From assembly GCA_029237695.1 (NCBI GenBank), contig CM055274.1, positions 19,643,505 through 19,707,504 on the forward strand: a DNA stretch of 64,000 nucleotides, given 5' to 3'. Each line of letters begins with the position of its first letter. Position 1 is the stretch's first letter. Position numbers and translations under genes: made by a program. The notes under the pieces were generated by a model. The model searched no databases and was not told the origin of the DNA. It worked only from the letters and a program-made list of their open reading frames with translations. Shown one piece after another: positions 63,430 to 64,000 of this stretch. This stretch comes from Conchocele bisecta. Taxonomy: Eukaryota > Mollusca > Bivalvia > Lucinida > Thyasiridae.

Positions 63430-63790
63430 AATTTGAGTCACTGGTGTGTGTCTCAATGATCAAGTTGTGCTGTTGTTGCACCTTTTTGTTAAATTTGAAA
63501 TTAATATTTATAACACCTATATTAGGATCAATGGGAGTGTGTACACCATCAGTCTGTGCTGTTGTTGCAAGCTGTATAAGATGTATATTACAATTGTTTT
63601 AATGTTGATGAATAATTATAGGACATATATATACATGAGTCACTGGTGTGTGTACTCAATAAGGTTGATGTGCTGTTGTTGCACTCTATACAATTTGAAT
63701 TTGTTAGTTTATCAACATATGATTGATATCACTGGTGTGTGTACTCATATCAGTTGTGCTGTTGTTGCACGCAAAAAATGTAACATTAAC
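63430..63790. repeat. Imperfect tandem repeats, about 90-105 bp, downstream of SGNH ORF
   Basis: Four diverged units share CACTGGTGTGTGTACTCA, then after a variable spacer GTGCTGTTGTTGCAC. They lie downstream of the SGNH pseudogene and may be the element's 3' region. A weaker related unit may lie near 63150. Confidence 0.65.
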
Positions 63791-64000
63791 AATTTTTAAT
63801 AATTGTAGAATTTTATGAGTTAGGTCACTCTGGTGTGCACTTGATAACTAATTAGTGGAGTGTTGCTGAGTTAGTGACTATGTACATGCGCCTGTTGGCC
63901 TGTTGCACACTCACACTTTATGTTTGGAATCTAGTCACCTGCTGGTGTCATTAATGTAACTTCATTGACATTCACTAACAGTGTGGGGCCGGATCAGACT

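Overview
This is an AT-rich, intron-rich metazoan sequence, most likely from a bivalve mollusc. The evidence is two-exon group A SRCR domains in tandem, short exons (50-410 bp) with GT-AG introns, and a very dense, nested population of short inverted-repeat (MITE/foldback) elements, many of them recurring within the window. The species assignment is inference. There are no rRNA or tRNA genes, CRISPR arrays or operons.

Minus strand, 61.2 -> 31.9 kb: one large gene. Twenty-one exons could be placed with consistent splice phases (about 1,511 residues; the 5' end and signal peptide exon are missing). The product is a modular extracellular protein: six group A SRCR domains, then three DOMON domains each preceded by a Thr/Ser-rich linker and a Cys-Pro-Gly segment, then one complete zona pellucida (ZP) domain and a stop codon. 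SRCR and DOMON modules are each two exons with symmetrical phase 1-1 borders. SRCR-ZP proteins such as DMBT1 are pattern-recognition or mucosal proteins; DOMON domains between SRCR and ZP make an unusual combination.

Minus strand, 17.3 -> 14.4 kb: the first three coding exons (117 residues) of an amino-acid transporter of the SLC36/AVT3-like type. Later exons were not found.

Mobile DNA fills the rest. The largest element (44.5-48.2 kb) has about 300-bp inverted repeats, lies in the last SRCR intron and carries a decayed copy of an uncharacterised Cys-rich protein family. A foldback family around 54.1-54.8 kb has amplified the 3' end of SRCR exon 6, and a copy of that exon sits in reverse orientation at 61.3 kb, beside the first recognised exon. 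A frameshifted SGNH-hydrolase ORF (62.3-62.9 kb), flanked by tandem repeats, is probably retroelement-derived. A 46-bp minisatellite occupies 21.6-22.5 kb.

From 1 to about 14.3 kb and from about 18.5 to 31.3 kb I see repeats and anonymous sequence with no supportable gene. Repeat families are labelled A, B, C and so on for cross-reference inside this annotation only.
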